NCBI GenBank assembly: GCA_001771585.1
Contig: MEUE01000004.1
Location: forward strand, 1 to 64,000
Direction: 5' to 3'
DNA length: 64,000 bases
From: a candidate division WOR-1 bacterium RIFOXYB2_FULL_46_45
Lineage (GTDB): Bacteria > Margulisbacteria > WOR-1 > XYC2-FULL-46-14
Shown here: in pieces, positions 23,627-37,254 of the stretch
Layout of the letters: each line of letters opens with the position of its first letter
Position numbering within the stretch: position 1 is the stretch's first letter
The notes under the pieces: model-generated
Database searches by the model: none
Seen by the model: only the letters and a program-made list of their open reading frames with translations
Told to the model about the DNA's origin: nothing
Program-made: the position numbers and the translations under genes

Positions 23627-24099
23627 TTGTTTGGCCCTCCTTCTTCATCTTGGTCTTTTCCCAAAAGCTCCCATTTGGTCTGTTCTATCATCCAATCTTC
23701 TTTGCCGTCGAAAAAACGTTTGACCACCGCCAAAAGTTCGGCTTCGGAAAACGGCTTCCGCAAATAAGCGGCCGCTTTCCCTTCGCGGGCTTTTGCCCTT
23801 TTTTCCCTGTCTTCAAAGGCGGTCAAAAAGAGGAACCCGATCCCCGGATATTCCAGGCGGACCTCTTTCATAAATTGCAAGCCGTCCATCTCCGGCATTT
23901 TGATGTCTGAAATGATAAGACGAATATTGTTCTTGCCAAAGCCAAGCAGGGTTTGGTTTTTCTTGATGATCTGCAAGGCGTCCGAAGCGGACAAAGAAGC
24001 TATTACCGTGTAAAGACCGGTAGAAGTGAGTATCGTGGAAACATTATCGATTATCCCCTGCTCGTCGTCCACCACCAAAATGATCGGTTTGTCTGCCAT
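23623..24099 (-). CDS. Receiver-domain protein, paralogue of the next gene
   Basis: 158 residues. Receiver motifs are LVVDDEQGI, LIISDIKMPEMDG, FLTAFED and LRKPFSEAE. The C-terminal tail FFDGKEDWMIEQTKWELL is nearly the same as in the downstream receiver and is not part of the standard domain, so it may be a shared docking segment. First gene of a two-gene unit, following a repeat-rich gap from the rRNA operon. Confidence 0.85.
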   Translation of the reverse strand: MADKPIILVVDDEQGIIDNVSTILTSTGLYTVIASLSASDALQIIKKNQTLLGFGKNNIRLIISDIKMPEMDGLQFMKEVRLEYPGIGFLFLTAFEDREKRAKAREGKAAAYLRKPFSEAELLAVVKRFFDGKEDWMIEQTKWELLGKDQDEEGGPNK

Positions 24100-24154
24100 A
24101 AGTTTTGAAATTGTAGCACAAACTCAATAAAAAGACAAAAAAAATAAGATATGT

Positions 24155-24326
24155 GGGATCTCTCAAATTTTTATCACGAATCGTTTATCTCAAATAATCC
24201 CAAATCCACCAGCTCAAATATTCTTCTCCAATCCCCGAATATGCCTGCGAATACTCCTCCCCACCCCATTTTATTCGAGACCCGGGGATTCGAGTAAATT
24301 CGAGAATTCCCTATTCGAGAGCACAA
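24155..24326. repeat. Interspersed ATTCGAGA-type repeat, copy 1 (MITE-like)
   Basis: A non-coding block that matches 50534-50690 over most of its length. Shared sub-blocks include ATCCCAAATCCACC, TCCTCCCCACCCCA and ATTCGAGACCCGGGGATT. It fills the gap between the 5S rRNA terminator and the receiver gene. The terminal inverted repeat that is perfect in copy 2 is degraded here. Confidence 0.7.
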
Positions 24327-24331
24327 AAAAA

Positions 24332-24446
<115 letters not shown>

Positions 24447-24480
24447 ATTTTTTTTAAGGTAATCGCAACCAGAACAAGTC

Positions 24481-27274
<2,794 letters not shown>

Positions 27275-27425
27275 GATCTTGTTCTCGTTGGATTACCTTA
27301 AAAAAATCTATAAATTATCAAGTTACTTTCCTATAAAAAGGATAAGAATGAAGAATTAAGGATAAATTTTGCTTAATTCTTCTTCCTTACTTCTTATCCT
27401 TAAATTTTGCGTAAGCAAAATTTAT

Positions 27426-27498
27426 TGGAGCCGAGCGGGTTCGAACCGCTGACCTCCTGAATGCAAATCAGGCGTTCTCCCAGCTGAACTACGGCCCC
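27426..27498 (-). tRNA. tRNA-Ala (TGC)
   Basis: 73 nt. Folds into a cloverleaf with anticodon TGC in CTGATTTGCATTCAG and T-loop GGTTCGAACC. CCA is not encoded. It lies in the 16S-23S spacer with tRNA-Ile. Confidence 0.95.
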
Positions 27499-27507
27499 CT
27501 TTAAGAA

Positions 27508-27581
27508 TGGGCCAAGGTGGAGTCGAACCACCGACCTCACCCTTATCAGGGGTGCGCTCTAGCCAACTGAGCTATTGGCCC
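27508..27581 (-). tRNA. tRNA-Ile (GAT)
   Basis: 74 nt. Anticodon GAT in CCCCTGATAAGGG, T-loop GGTTCGACTCC, acceptor GGGCCAA paired with TTGGCCC. CCA is not encoded. The order 16S-Ile-Ala-23S is the common bacterial one. Confidence 0.95.
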
Positions 27582-27645
27582 CCATTGCGAATTAAAAATA
27601 GGAGAAGGGCGAGTCACCGACCTAGGAAACATATAGTCTCCTTAG

Positions 27646-29147
<1,502 letters not shown>

Positions 29148-29283
29148 AGTTTGTCTGCTCTTATTACTATAAGAAACAAATAAATAAAAGAAAAATTTGG
29201 GACTCGCGCACTTCTACCTATTTTTAAATTTCAATTTTCTCGGCCATTTGTTTGCGTCCCCGATGGGACAGGCAGGAATTGTT

Positions 29284-29313
29284 ATCTTATCACAAAGAAT
29301 ATATATTTGTCAA
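29284..29313 (-). promoter_or_regulatory. rRNA operon promoter
   Basis: A consensus TTGACA (29308-29313) and TAAGAT (29284-29289) spaced by 18 bp on the minus strand, about 130 nt ahead of the 16S gene. The TGA inside TTGACA is also the stop codon of the upstream receiver gene. Confidence 0.85.
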
Positions 29314-29696
29314 TGGTCTTTTTGCGTCTTGCCGGCCAGCAGGGATTTCACGATTTTTAAAAGGTGGTCGGGCGAATACTTCTTAAAAAGATAGGCATCC
29401 GCGCCGGCCTGCCGCCCCAACTCCTTGTCCTTTACCGATACATTGGAGGTAAACATTATAACAGGTATATGCTTGAAACGGGAGTCGAATTTCAGCATCC
29501 GGCAAACCTGATGCCCGTTTAATTTCGGAAGGAGCAGGTCCAAAACAATAAGATCCGGCCTCTCTTTTCTGGCGAGATTCAAGCCTTCCAGCCCGTCCAT
29601 CGCCTCCAGGACCTCGTAGTTTTCGCTCTCAAGAATTTCCTTGATCCTTTTTATTATGACGCGGTCGTCGTCGATAACCAAAATTTTTTCCATCAT
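29310..29696 (-). CDS. Single-domain response regulator of the chemosensory cluster
   Basis: About 128 residues. Receiver motifs are LVIDDDRVI, LIVLDLLLPKLNG, IMFTSN and, at the conserved Lys position, LFKKYSPD. The frame can be extended upstream to a TTG, but the ATG pair at 29693-29696 is the better start. It follows cheA closely, so it is the likely CheY-like output of this pathway. Its stop codon lies inside the -35 box of the rRNA promoter. Confidence 0.85.
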   Translation of the reverse strand: MMEKILVIDDDRVIIKRIKEILESENYEVLEAMDGLEGLNLARKERPDLIVLDLLLPKLNGHQVCRMLKFDSRFKHIPVIMFTSNVSVKDKELGRQAGADAYLFKKYSPDHLLKIVKSLLAGKTQKDH

Positions 29697-29720
29697 ATTC
29701 TTTGATTCTAACAAATTATT

Positions 29721-31502
29721 TCACCGCTTTTCAACCCCGCCATGGGCGGGATCAATCGAAAGATTTTTTTTGTTTTCCGAAATCATTCCAAGAAGATCCA
29801 ATATCAAGACCAGGCGCGTGTCCGCCATAATTCCGACCCCGGCGACATCTTTTATTTTTCCAAGATATTTACCCAGGTCTTTTATCACAACAGGCTGTTC
29901 TCCTTCCACCGCTTCGACCGCCACCGCCACAAAACGCCCCATAAAATTGACGACAATAACCGACCGGCAGTCGCGCCGCGAAAAGCCCAACAATTCGTCA
30001 AGAAAAAAAAGAGGGACCTCTTCTTCCTGAAAAACAAAAGTCTCGTTTCTTTCCGCCGGCTCATCCAGGCTTATGACTTCAACCGATTCGGGAAGCGGAA
30101 TCGCGAAGTTGTTTTCCGCAAGCTTGAAAAGCAAAAGAGGAGTTACTGCCACCGTCATCGGCAAATCCAGAATAAATTTTGTAAAAATACCGCGCTGGGA
30201 CTCAATCTTGATCGTCCCCTGCAACTCCTGCAGGGCGTCGCGCACCACATCAAGCCCCACCCCGCGTCCCGACAAAAGGGAAACGCTTCCCCTGGTTGAA
30301 AATCCCGACCGGAACAAAAGTTCCAAAATCTGGTCATGGCTCAACCGCCGGGCTTCTTCAACGCTCACCAGGTCTTTTTTTATCGCCGCTTCCATCACTT
30401 CTTCTTTGCCGATCCCGGCGCCGTCGTCTTCCACTTCTATTATAATGCGGCTCCCTTTGGAGTAGCCGTTCAAAATTATTACCCCTTCTTCAAGCTTCCC
30501 GGCCTTTACCCTTTCCTCCGGATTTTCTATGCCGTGGTCTATGCTGTTTCTGACCAGGTGCATGATCGGATCCTGGATCCGTTCTATGACCTTGCGGTCA
30601 AGCTCGGTCTTTTCTCCGGAAAAGACCAGCTTTACTTTTTTATTTTTTTCACGGGAAAGGTCGTGGACCAGCCGCTCCATCCTTGAAAAAATTACCGAAA
30701 GCGGCAACATCCGCATCTTGATCGCCGAAGACTCCAGATCATCGGCCAGGCGGGCCACCTGAGCCGACTGGGTGTTCACGTCTTCCAAAAGAAAATTAAA
30801 ACCGTCGCGCAGTTCCCTTATTTGCAGATCGATCTTGTCCACCTCTCCCCCAAAGGCCGCGGGAAAATTGGCATCCTGCATGATCAGGCGGATGCTGCGG
30901 TGGGCCGCCTTCAAGCCGTCCAGCAGTTCTCCGATCCGGGCGGGATACTTTAAGATCCTTCCTTTGTGTACCATCAACTCGTTGACCAGCCCCATCAAGT
31001 TGTCCACCTTTGAAACGTCTATATGAAGAAAAGTGCTCAAGTCCGCCTTGAAGGCCGAAAAATCGATTCCGTCCATCGCAATCTTAACCGATTTTTTGAG
31101 CGCCCTTTTGGGCAGTTTCTTGGCCTTCAGCTCTTTTAGCTTGCGGTAAAGCTCCTTGTTGTCGACAGCCAGAATTTCTTCTCTTGAAGAAGATGCTTCC
31201 ACCATTTTTGCCAGGTTGTCAAACGAAGAAAAAACCAGGTCAAATTCCCAGGAGCTGAACTCGTATTCTTTCAGTTTTAAAAAAGCGTCTTCCAGCCGGT
31301 GGACAAACCGCCCAATTTCGGATAAGCCGATCAGTTCGGCCGCCCCTTTGAGATTGTGAAGCTTGCGCAGCATCGATTCCATGATCGAAAGGTCTTCCGG
31401 GTTTTTCTCGAATTTAAGCAGTTCTTCGTTTAGGCCTTCCAGATAGCGCTGGGCTTCGTCTTTAAACAAAAGCAGGAACTGGGTCTGCAGTTTTTTCTTC
31501 AT
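29721..31502 (-). CDS. cheA: CheA-type chemotaxis histidine kinase
   Basis: 593 residues. The N-terminal Hpt domain has the phosphoacceptor His in [10 protein letters not shown]. Then come the dimerisation region, HATPase ([37 protein letters not shown]) and a C-terminal CheW-like domain. No separate P2 domain for CheY/CheB binding is evident between Hpt and dimerisation regions. It phosphorylates a receiver protein in response to the coupled MCP. It overlaps the MCP gene by 4 nt and lies in trxB-cheW-MCP-cheA-receiver order. cheR and cheB are absent from the window. Confidence 0.93.
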   Translation of the reverse strand: MKKKLQTQFLLLFKDEAQRYLEGLNEELLKFEKNPEDLSIMESMLRKLHNLKGAAELIGLSEIGRFVHRLEDAFLKLKEYEFSSWEFDLVFSSFDNLAKMVEASSSREEILAVDNKELYRKLKELKAKKLPKRALKKSVKIAMDGIDFSAFKADLSTFLHIDVSKVDNLMGLVNELMVHKGRILKYPARIGELLDGLKAAHRSIRLIMQDANFPAAFGGEVDKIDLQIRELRDGFNFLLEDVNTQSAQVARLADDLESSAIKMRMLPLSVIFSRMERLVHDLSREKNKKVKLVFSGEKTELDRKVIERIQDPIMHLVRNSIDHGIENPEERVKAGKLEEGVIILNGYSKGSRIIIEVEDDGAGIGKEEVMEAAIKKDLVSVEEARRLSHDQILELLFRSGFSTRGSVSLLSGRGVGLDVVRDALQELQGTIKIESQRGIFTKFILDLPMTVAVTPLLLFKLAENNFAIPLPESVEVISLDEPAERNETFVFQEEEVPLFFLDELLGFSRRDCRSVIVVNFMGRFVAVAVEAVEGEQPVVIKDLGKYLGKIKDVAGVGIMADTRLVLILDLLGMISENKKNLSIDPAHGGVEKR

Positions 31503-33163
31503 CTTATCTCCACCCTGAAACCGGAAATGGCGTTTTTCAGGTCTTCGGCCAGCCGGTTGAGCTGTTTGGTTGAAGCGACCAGGTTGCGGGTTGAAGCCTC
31601 AAACTGCTTGGCCACTTCGGACCAGTCCTGGATCTTTGAGACGATCCCTTCGGTCAATTCTTTTTGCCTGGTGCTTGCTCCAAGGATCTGCTGTGCGGAA
31701 GAGTTGGTCTGCATGATCATCTCGTTGATCCTGCCAAGCGCCTGGGCGGTCTCCTTGATCGTCTCAACGCTTTTATGCACGCTGCCCGAAGATTCCCTGG
31801 CCACGCCTACGGTCAAATGGGTATCGGCCTGGGTTTCCGAAATGAGCGATTCGATCTCCTTGGCGGATGAACCGGTCCTCTCCGCCAGCTTTCTGATCTC
31901 CGCCGCAACCAAAGAAAACCCTTCGCTGGCCGCTCCGCTCCGCGAGGCCTCGATTGAAGCGTTGACCGCCAGCAAATTGGTCTGCCGGGTTATATCTTCG
32001 ATCATGGAGGCAATATTATTGATTTGATGGGAACGGTCTTCAAGAAAACCGATCCTCTGCACAACTTCTCCCACTTTGCCGCGAATGTTCTCCATCTCCT
32101 GCTTGATCAAAATGACCGCCTGCTGGCTGAATTGCGAAGTGGAAAGCGCTATTTGCGAATGTTCGGCCAGCCGGGTGGCCTGGGAGTGCACTTCCGAAGC
32201 CGAATTGGCCAGGTTGTGCAGGGTTGAAATAATATTGGAAAGCGTCCGCGCGGTTTCAATCGCCCCATGGGCCTGCTGTTCCTCCGAACTCCGGATATGT
32301 TGAAGGGTTGCAGCAATCTCTTCTCCCGTATATTTGGTCCGCAGGACCATCAGCTTGAGGCTGTTAACCATATAGGAAGCGGAACGGCAAAGGGAATAGA
32401 GCTCGTCCGAAGCGCCGGACAAAAGGCGGCTGGTCAAATCACCCGAAGAGATCCCCTTTAAATAAGCGGTAAGTTTTTTAAGCGGCAAAAGGCTTATTCC
32501 GGCAAAAGAGACGGAGATTAGGCCAGCCAGCGCTATCGCCAGCGCGACAAAAAACAACAGGCCGGCTCTTATGAACTGGAGCGAATAACGAAAAACGATG
32601 GAATTGTACATGAAAAGCGAAATTAAAATCACAAGGAACAAACCAAAAACGGAAAAATTCAGGAAAAGTTTTATGGAAAGGCTGATGCCGGGATAACTCA
32701 AGGAAGGAAGGGTGTTCTTCTGGTCCGCTCTCTCGCGCACCGTATACATGATCCTTTCCATCAAAGTCAGGACAAACAAGAAAGAAACCAGCGCGGCCGC
32801 CAGGCCGCACAGAAAAAAACCGGAAGAAGAAGACATGCTCCACACCAAACCGCCGACAATGAGGCCGGCCAGCAAAGGAAAATAAGAGGCGCGCCGCTGG
32901 GCGGAGATTGCCATTTCGTTGGTGATGACTATGTTTTCTTTTTCGCACGATTCCATAAAATTATCCAAAGGATAACCAAGCCATAAAACAACAAAGATCC
33001 CTAAAAAAACAAGAAAAAGATAAAACGCCCACGAATCAAAAAGAAGAGCTAACAGTAATGGAGAGTTAAAATTCAGACAAAAAAACAAGATGGCGGCAAA
33101 AGAAACAAAACCGACCAGAAAAGAAATTATCAGCAAAATAAATATTTTGGAGATTATTCTCAT
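31499..33163 (-). CDS. Methyl-accepting chemotaxis protein with six membrane helices
   Basis: 554 residues. Six hydrophobic segments occupy about the first 235 residues with only short loops, so there is no obvious periplasmic ligand domain. A HAMP-like region ([19 protein letters not shown]) and a long coiled-coil signalling domain follow; the hairpin tip is [20 protein letters not shown]. It would signal through CheW to CheA. A membrane-embedded or intracellular stimulus is likely. It overlaps cheW and cheA by 4 nt each. Confidence 0.88.
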   Translation of the reverse strand: MRIISKIFILLIISFLVGFVSFAAILFFCLNFNSPLLLALLFDSWAFYLFLVFLGIFVVLWLGYPLDNFMESCEKENIVITNEMAISAQRRASYFPLLAGLIVGGLVWSMSSSSGFFLCGLAAALVSFLFVLTLMERIMYTVRERADQKNTLPSLSYPGISLSIKLFLNFSVFGLFLVILISLFMYNSIVFRYSLQFIRAGLLFFVALAIALAGLISVSFAGISLLPLKKLTAYLKGISSGDLTSRLLSGASDELYSLCRSASYMVNSLKLMVLRTKYTGEEIAATLQHIRSSEEQQAHGAIETARTLSNIISTLHNLANSASEVHSQATRLAEHSQIALSTSQFSQQAVILIKQEMENIRGKVGEVVQRIGFLEDRSHQINNIASMIEDITRQTNLLAVNASIEASRSGAASEGFSLVAAEIRKLAERTGSSAKEIESLISETQADTHLTVGVARESSGSVHKSVETIKETAQALGRINEMIMQTNSSAQQILGASTRQKELTEGIVSKIQDWSEVAKQFEASTRNLVASTKQLNRLAEDLKNAISGFRVEIR

Positions 33164-33609
33164 TTGGCCGCCTTACTTTTTATGACGGCATCGGTATCCA
33201 GCACCCCGTACAATACATCTTCATATTTAATTTCCTGAACCATCAATCCGGAAAAGGGGCTCTCTTTTAATCCGGAAAGAGGGACAAAATCGGAAAGATC
33301 AACGGAATCTATTTTGGGGATACCGTCTATCAGAATGCCGATCTCAATTCCGTTTTTATGCATAATCAGAATATTGCCCGGTTCAAACCTGGTTTTGTGG
33401 CCGGGGACCGCAATTTTTAGAATATCCAAAACCGGCAGGACCTTTCCCTTAAAATTAATCACTCCAAGGACATGGGGAGCGACGTTTATTAACGGAAGGA
33501 TATTATGCGGCGGGGAAATTTCCGTTGCCAGCCGGAACGGAACCGCAAAACGCTGGTCGCTTACGGTAAAGAACAATACCTGCTCTTTTTCATTGTTTTT
33601 TTCTGACAT
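33160..33609 (-). CDS. cheW: CheW chemotaxis coupling protein
   Basis: 149 residues, a stand-alone CheW domain ([48 protein letters not shown]). It links the MCP encoded next to it to CheA. The 4-nt overlap with the MCP gene indicates coupled translation. It lies 45 nt downstream of trxB. Confidence 0.92.
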   Translation of the reverse strand: MSEKNNEKEQVLFFTVSDQRFAVPFRLATEISPPHNILPLINVAPHVLGVINFKGKVLPVLDILKIAVPGHKTRFEPGNILIMHKNGIEIGILIDGIPKIDSVDLSDFVPLSGLKESPFSGLMVQEIKYEDVLYGVLDTDAVIKSKAAK

Positions 33610-33654
33610 AAAGAATAATGAATCTTAACCCATCTGACGGCCATTTTCAAGGCA

Positions 33655-34557
33655 CTAATGGGTGCTAAGATACTTGAAAGCGGAGAGCGCCGCCTTGGAT
33701 CCCTCCCCTGCGGCGATGATGATCTGCTTGTCGGCAACATCGGTAACATCCCCGGCGGCAAAGAGCGCCGGATCGGAGCTTTGGCAAGCGTTATTAACCT
33801 TTATCTCGCCGGCCTCATTCTTCTCCACAAACCCGATCATCGAAGAATTCGGGACCAGCCCGATCTGGACAAAGACCCCTTCCAATTCGATCTCTTTTTT
33901 TACTCCAGAAACTTCAACCGTCAGGCCCTTGACGAATTGATCGCCGGTGACGCAAACGGTTTTCGCGTTGTTTATAAATTCCACGTTCGGCGACCGCTTT
34001 ACTTTTTCGATCATGACCAGGTCTCCCGTAAACTCGGGGCCGTTGTTTACCATATAAACCTTTGAGGCGATTTTCATCAGCGACATGGCGGCATCGAGCG
34101 CGGAGTTTCCTCCGCCGATCACGGCGACTTTTTTCCCCGCAAAAAGCGGACCGTCGCAGGTGGCACAGTAAAAGAGCCCCTTGTTTTTATATTTACTCTC
34201 TCCCGGGATATTCAACAAGCGGGGCCTTTTTCCCGAGGCGACAATGATTGTTTTGGCGGAAAAAGTTTCGTCTTTTTCGGTAGCGACCGAAAAGCCGCCG
34301 TCAATTTTTTCGATCTTTGATACCCCAACCCCTTCTTTTAATTCGAATTTATATTTCTCAAGGTGTTCGCGGAATTTTATCGCCAGTTCCGGTCCGGTGA
34401 CCAGCTGTTGTCCGGTGTAATTTTCGATCTCTCCGGCCCAGGCGGCCTGGCCGCCGACATCACGGGAGATGATTAAGAATTCGATTTTTTTCCGGGCGGC
34501 ATAGATCGCCGCGGTTATTCCGGCCGGTCCGGCGCCGATTATGATTAGGTCTAGCAT
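33655..34557 (-). CDS. trxB: Thioredoxin reductase
   Basis: About 300 residues, beginning at MLDLIIIGAGPAG with AAGGA upstream; the frame runs further back into the tRNA-Ser flank, but that part is not protein-like. FAD-binding GAGPAGITAA, redox pair CATC in FYCATCDGPL, NAD(P)H-binding GGGNSALDAA and the C-terminal FAD motif LFAAGDV. It reduces thioredoxin (or a related disulfide) with NAD(P)H in the cytoplasm. Upstream of cheW, without obvious functional connection. Confidence 0.93.
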   Translation of the reverse strand: MLDLIIIGAGPAGITAAIYAARKKIEFLIISRDVGGQAAWAGEIENYTGQQLVTGPELAIKFREHLEKYKFELKEGVGVSKIEKIDGGFSVATEKDETFSAKTIIVASGKRPRLLNIPGESKYKNKGLFYCATCDGPLFAGKKVAVIGGGNSALDAAMSLMKIASKVYMVNNGPEFTGDLVMIEKVKRSPNVEFINNAKTVCVTGDQFVKGLTVEVSGVKKEIELEGVFVQIGLVPNSSMIGFVEKNEAGEIKVNNACQSSDPALFAAGDVTDVADKQIIIAAGEGSKAALSAFKYLSTH

Positions 34558-34575
34558 ATATTCCTTATAAAAACT

Positions 34576-34663
34576 CGGAGGAGGAGAGATTCGAACTCTC
34601 GCTGGGATTGCTCCCACTAACGGTTTAGCAAACCGTCCCCTTGAACCACTTGGGTACTCCTCC
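34576..34663 (-). tRNA. tRNA-Ser (GCT)
   Basis: 88 nt with a long variable arm, anticodon GCT in GGTTTGCTAAACC, acceptor GGAGGAG paired with CTCCTCC and discriminator G. CCA is not encoded. Confidence 0.95.
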
Positions 34664-34755
34664 GCGCGAAGCGCACTTAATTCTTCGTCTTAATCCTTAT
34701 TCTTTCCTGCTTTAAGAATTAAGGATAAGAATTAAGGGATCTGCCAAAGGCAGAT

Positions 34756-34842
34756 CGGAAGGGGGAGGATTCGAACCCCCGGTGCCCGTTAGAGCACAGT
34801 AGTTTTCAAGACTACCGCCATCAACCACTCGGCCACCCTTCC
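34756..34842 (-). tRNA. tRNA-Ser (TGA)
   Basis: 87 nt with a long variable arm, anticodon TGA in AGTCTTGAAAACT, acceptor GGAAGGG with CCCTTCC, discriminator G. The gap to the other tRNA-Ser holds a palindromic AATTAAGGATAAG repeat also found in the rRNA spacer near 27.35 kb. Confidence 0.95.
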
Positions 34843-34975
34843 AACTCGCTACGCTCGTAATGACAAATTCCAAATGACAAATGTCAAATTCGCACTTTAT
34901 TATATCATTGTGTCCATGTTATAATCAATTAAGGTTTTGGGATTTTGAAATTTGGATTTTGAGATTCCGTAAGGT

Positions 34976-35048
34976 GACCGGCTAGCTCAGGTGGTAGAGC
35001 ATCTGCCTTTTAAGCAGGGGGTCCTGGGTTCGAATCCCAGGCCGGTCA
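34976..35048 (+). tRNA. tRNA-Lys (TTT)
   Basis: 73 nt, anticodon TTT in CTGCCTTTTAAGCAG, T-loop GGTTCGAATCC, acceptor GACCGGC with GCCGGTC. The upstream gap holds short AATGACAAAT and GGGATTTTG repeats and a TATAAT near 34919. Confidence 0.95.
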
Positions 35049-35062
35049 AAATTTTAAAACGG

Positions 35063-35138
35063 GGGCCCGTAGCGTAGTCTGGTTTAACGCGCCTGCCTGT
35101 CACGCAGGAGACCGAGGGTTCAAATCCCTTCGGGCCCG
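35063..35138 (+). tRNA. tRNA-Asp (GTC)
   Basis: 76 nt, anticodon GTC in CTGCCTGTCACGCAG, acceptor GGGCCCG with CGGGCCC. Directly followed by seven T, so the acceptor stem may help to terminate transcription. Confidence 0.95.
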
Positions 35139-35143
35139 TTTTT

Positions 35144-35515
35144 TTATCTTCGCGGAGAAAGAGCTTTCTTGATCTTTTCCAGCAAGACCGAATTTTCAAA
35201 CGGTTTGGTGATATAATCGGCAACCTCAAGGTCAAAAGAGCGGCTGATCGTCTCCGAATCTTTTTTGGCGGTGACAATAATGATCGGGATCATCTTTGTC
35301 TCTTCATCGTTTTTTAACCGCAACGCGACCTCATGGCCGTCCATTTTTGGCATATTGATATCCAACAAGATCACATCCGGTTTTTCTTTTTTGGCGATTT
35401 TAATCCCATCTTCCCCATTAAAGGCCTCCAGCATCTGATTACCCGCTCTTTTTAGCACCACCGACAGCATCTCAACAAACTCCCTTTCATCGTCAATCAA
35501 CAAAAGTTTTGACAT
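35144..35515 (-). CDS. Single-domain response regulator
   Basis: 123 residues: LLIDDEREF, VILLDINMPKMDG, IIVTAKKD and ITKPFENS are the receiver motifs; no output domain. It has its own promoter in the divergent region shared with tRNA-Arg, and GAGGGG 8 nt ahead of the ATG. It ends in the T run that follows tRNA-Asp. The partner kinase cannot be told from position. Confidence 0.88.
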   Translation of the reverse strand: MSKLLLIDDEREFVEMLSVVLKRAGNQMLEAFNGEDGIKIAKKEKPDVILLDINMPKMDGHEVALRLKNDEETKMIPIIIVTAKKDSETISRSFDLEVADYITKPFENSVLLEKIKKALSPRR

Positions 35516-35544
35516 AATAAAAACACCCCTCGCATCTGCCGAGC

Positions 35545-35583
35545 ATTATAACAAATCAAACCGCTTGCGGGTAGTGGTATAAT
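35545..35583. promoter_or_regulatory. Divergent -10 boxes for the receiver gene and tRNA-Arg
   Basis: On the minus strand TATAAT (35545-35550) precedes the receiver gene. On the plus strand TATAAT (35578-35583) with an upstream TGG (extended -10 style) precedes tRNA-Arg by 9 nt. The -35 boxes are weak. Confidence 0.55.
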
Positions 35584-35592
35584 TAAACAAGT

Positions 35593-35666
35593 GTGCCTGT
35601 AGCTCAGTTGGATAGAGCGTCTGTCTACGAAACAGAAGGTCGCAGGTTCGATTCCTGTCAGGCACG
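35593..35666 (+). tRNA. tRNA-Arg (ACG)
   Basis: 74 nt, anticodon ACG in CTGTCTACGAAACAG, acceptor GTGCCTG with CAGGCAC, T-loop GGTTCGATTCC. Followed at once by eight T. Confidence 0.95.
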
Positions 35667-35672
35667 TTTTTT

Positions 35673-36770
35673 TTATCTTACCAGCGTGGCTCCCTGTGCC
35701 TTCTTGTTCGCTTCCTTTTCCATCTTCTCCGCCTTCTCCGCCATCGCGCTCAAGAATTCGGGAGTGACAATGTGGGGAGTAACGATCACCATCAGATCGC
35801 GTTTTTCCGACAGGATTTGTGTTCTCCTGAAAAGCATCCCGATAAAAGGGATGTGCTGTAAGATTGGAACGCCGATGTCGGTGACCGTGTCATATCTTTT
35901 GGTCAAACCGCCGATCACAATCGACTGACCGTCTTTTACCAAAACCTTGTTCCGCGTTTCGGTCGTGTCTTCCGACGGAAGATCGTTGGTAACACTCCCT
36001 TCACTGACCGAGGGCAAAATATCCATCACAATATAACCATCGTCGTTTATGCGCGGCGTAAACTTCAGCTTGGTCCCGACCTCGAGAAACTCAACGTTCT
36101 GGGTGGTGGAAGTTTGAGTAACCGTCAGTGTCCGATAACCGTATTTGGAGCCGATTAAAATCTGCGCTTCTTCGTTGTTTAAAGCCGTTACCCAGGGTGA
36201 AGCGATCAAGTCGTAACCGATCTTCTTTTCAATCGCGTCAAGATAGGCGTTGTAATTGCCGGAGAGGACCTGGGCGTATAACCCGAGCGATGAGGCGGCC
36301 ATAGTCAGGGTCTGCGTGGTGAGCAATTGGACATAGTCGTTGACATTTCCCTTGTTCAAAAATTTCCAGCTCGGCCCCATGGTGGTCGGGTTGTTGGCAT
36401 CCCCATTGCCGTTTTTCAACATAATGATCTTGGCTTCAACATGGACCTGCAGAGGAGGAACATCCAATTGTTTAACAAGAGAAGCGACATTGGCAATCGT
36501 CTTTGCGGAAGCCCGCAAGACCAGCATATTCAGCTTTTCGTTGACCGAAACGCCCTCCCCGTCCGCCAAAAGATTGGTAAGCATGTCTCTGGCATCCTTG
36601 GCGTTGGCGTATTTTAAAGAAAACTTTTGGATCGCAAAACTGCTATTGGCCTGGGACGGTTGACCGGAAGCCGGCGGCTGGTTCTGGCTCTTTGTCTGCA
36701 AAAACAAGTCGCGGGCAAAAACCGGAACCGCCAAACATAAAACAATTAAAACCAAAATTACTTTTTTCAT
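35673..36770 (-). CDS. Secretin-like outer-membrane channel protein (PilQ/GspD type)
   Basis: 365 residues with a signal peptide ending VPVFA. A NolW/N1-type domain (FSLKYANAKDARDMLTNLL) is followed by the secretin core with VEAKIIML, VEVGTKLKFTPRIN-type block and VLVKDGQSIVIGGL. It forms the outer-membrane pore for pili or secreted proteins. It is shorter than typical PilQ or GspD: only one N-type domain is seen, there are no AMIN/STN domains, and no PilP gene is present. Last gene of the PilMN-PilO-secretin unit. Confidence 0.87.
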   Translation of the reverse strand: MKKVILVLIVLCLAVPVFARDLFLQTKSQNQPPASGQPSQANSSFAIQKFSLKYANAKDARDMLTNLLADGEGVSVNEKLNMLVLRASAKTIANVASLVKQLDVPPLQVHVEAKIIMLKNGNGDANNPTTMGPSWKFLNKGNVNDYVQLLTTQTLTMAASSLGLYAQVLSGNYNAYLDAIEKKIGYDLIASPWVTALNNEEAQILIGSKYGYRTLTVTQTSTTQNVEFLEVGTKLKFTPRINDDGYIVMDILPSVSEGSVTNDLPSEDTTETRNKVLVKDGQSIVIGGLTKRYDTVTDIGVPILQHIPFIGMLFRRTQILSEKRDLMVIVTPHIVTPEFLSAMAEKAEKMEKEANKKAQGATLVR

Positions 36771-36786
36771 CTTCTTTCTCCTTTTT

Positions 36787-37254
36787 TTATAAATATCCGC
36801 TTACTATTCTAATGTTAATATTTAAGCCCTTATCGCTCTGGGCAATATTTAAACTGTCGAGCATCAAGAAAGTGTCGGAATCCTTTATGGCATCCAAAAA
36901 GCCGACCAGATTCCGGTAGGTCCCGCGGCAAATCACGTCAACCGTCACGCGGTTGTTTTGCGCGTCCTGGCGAAAGGAGACCATTTTCAGCCCGTTCTTC
37001 TGCATGTCAACTTCTATCAGCTTGACCAGGCGGCTGATCTGCCCTTCGCGCTTATACAGCGTGATCAAGGCCCCTTTGTGGGTCGCGGTGTTCAAGACCA
37101 CGTCGGTTTGCTCCGACGACAACTCCTTTTTAACTTTTATGATCTCTCTTTCCGTGCGCCTAATGGAGCCAAGCAGCGGCCAAAGAAAAAACATCCAATA
37201 AAACAAAAACAACACAAGTGCCGCGGCAAAAAACATTTGAAGTTTTTTGTTCAT
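36787..37254 (-). CDS. pilO: PilO-like inner-membrane alignment protein
   Basis: 155 residues. One membrane helix near the N-terminus (FAAALVLFLFYWMFFLWPLL), then a coiled coil and an alpha/beta domain (TVDVICRGTYRNLVGFLDAI) typical of PilO. It joins PilN in the inner-membrane ring of the pilus machine. It overlaps the PilMN gene by 4 nt and precedes the secretin gene. Confidence 0.82.
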   Translation of the reverse strand: MNKKLQMFFAAALVLFLFYWMFFLWPLLGSIRRTEREIIKVKKELSSEQTDVVLNTATHKGALITLYKREGQISRLVKLIEVDMQKNGLKMVSFRQDAQNNRVTVDVICRGTYRNLVGFLDAIKDSDTFLMLDSLNIAQSDKGLNINIRIVSGYL

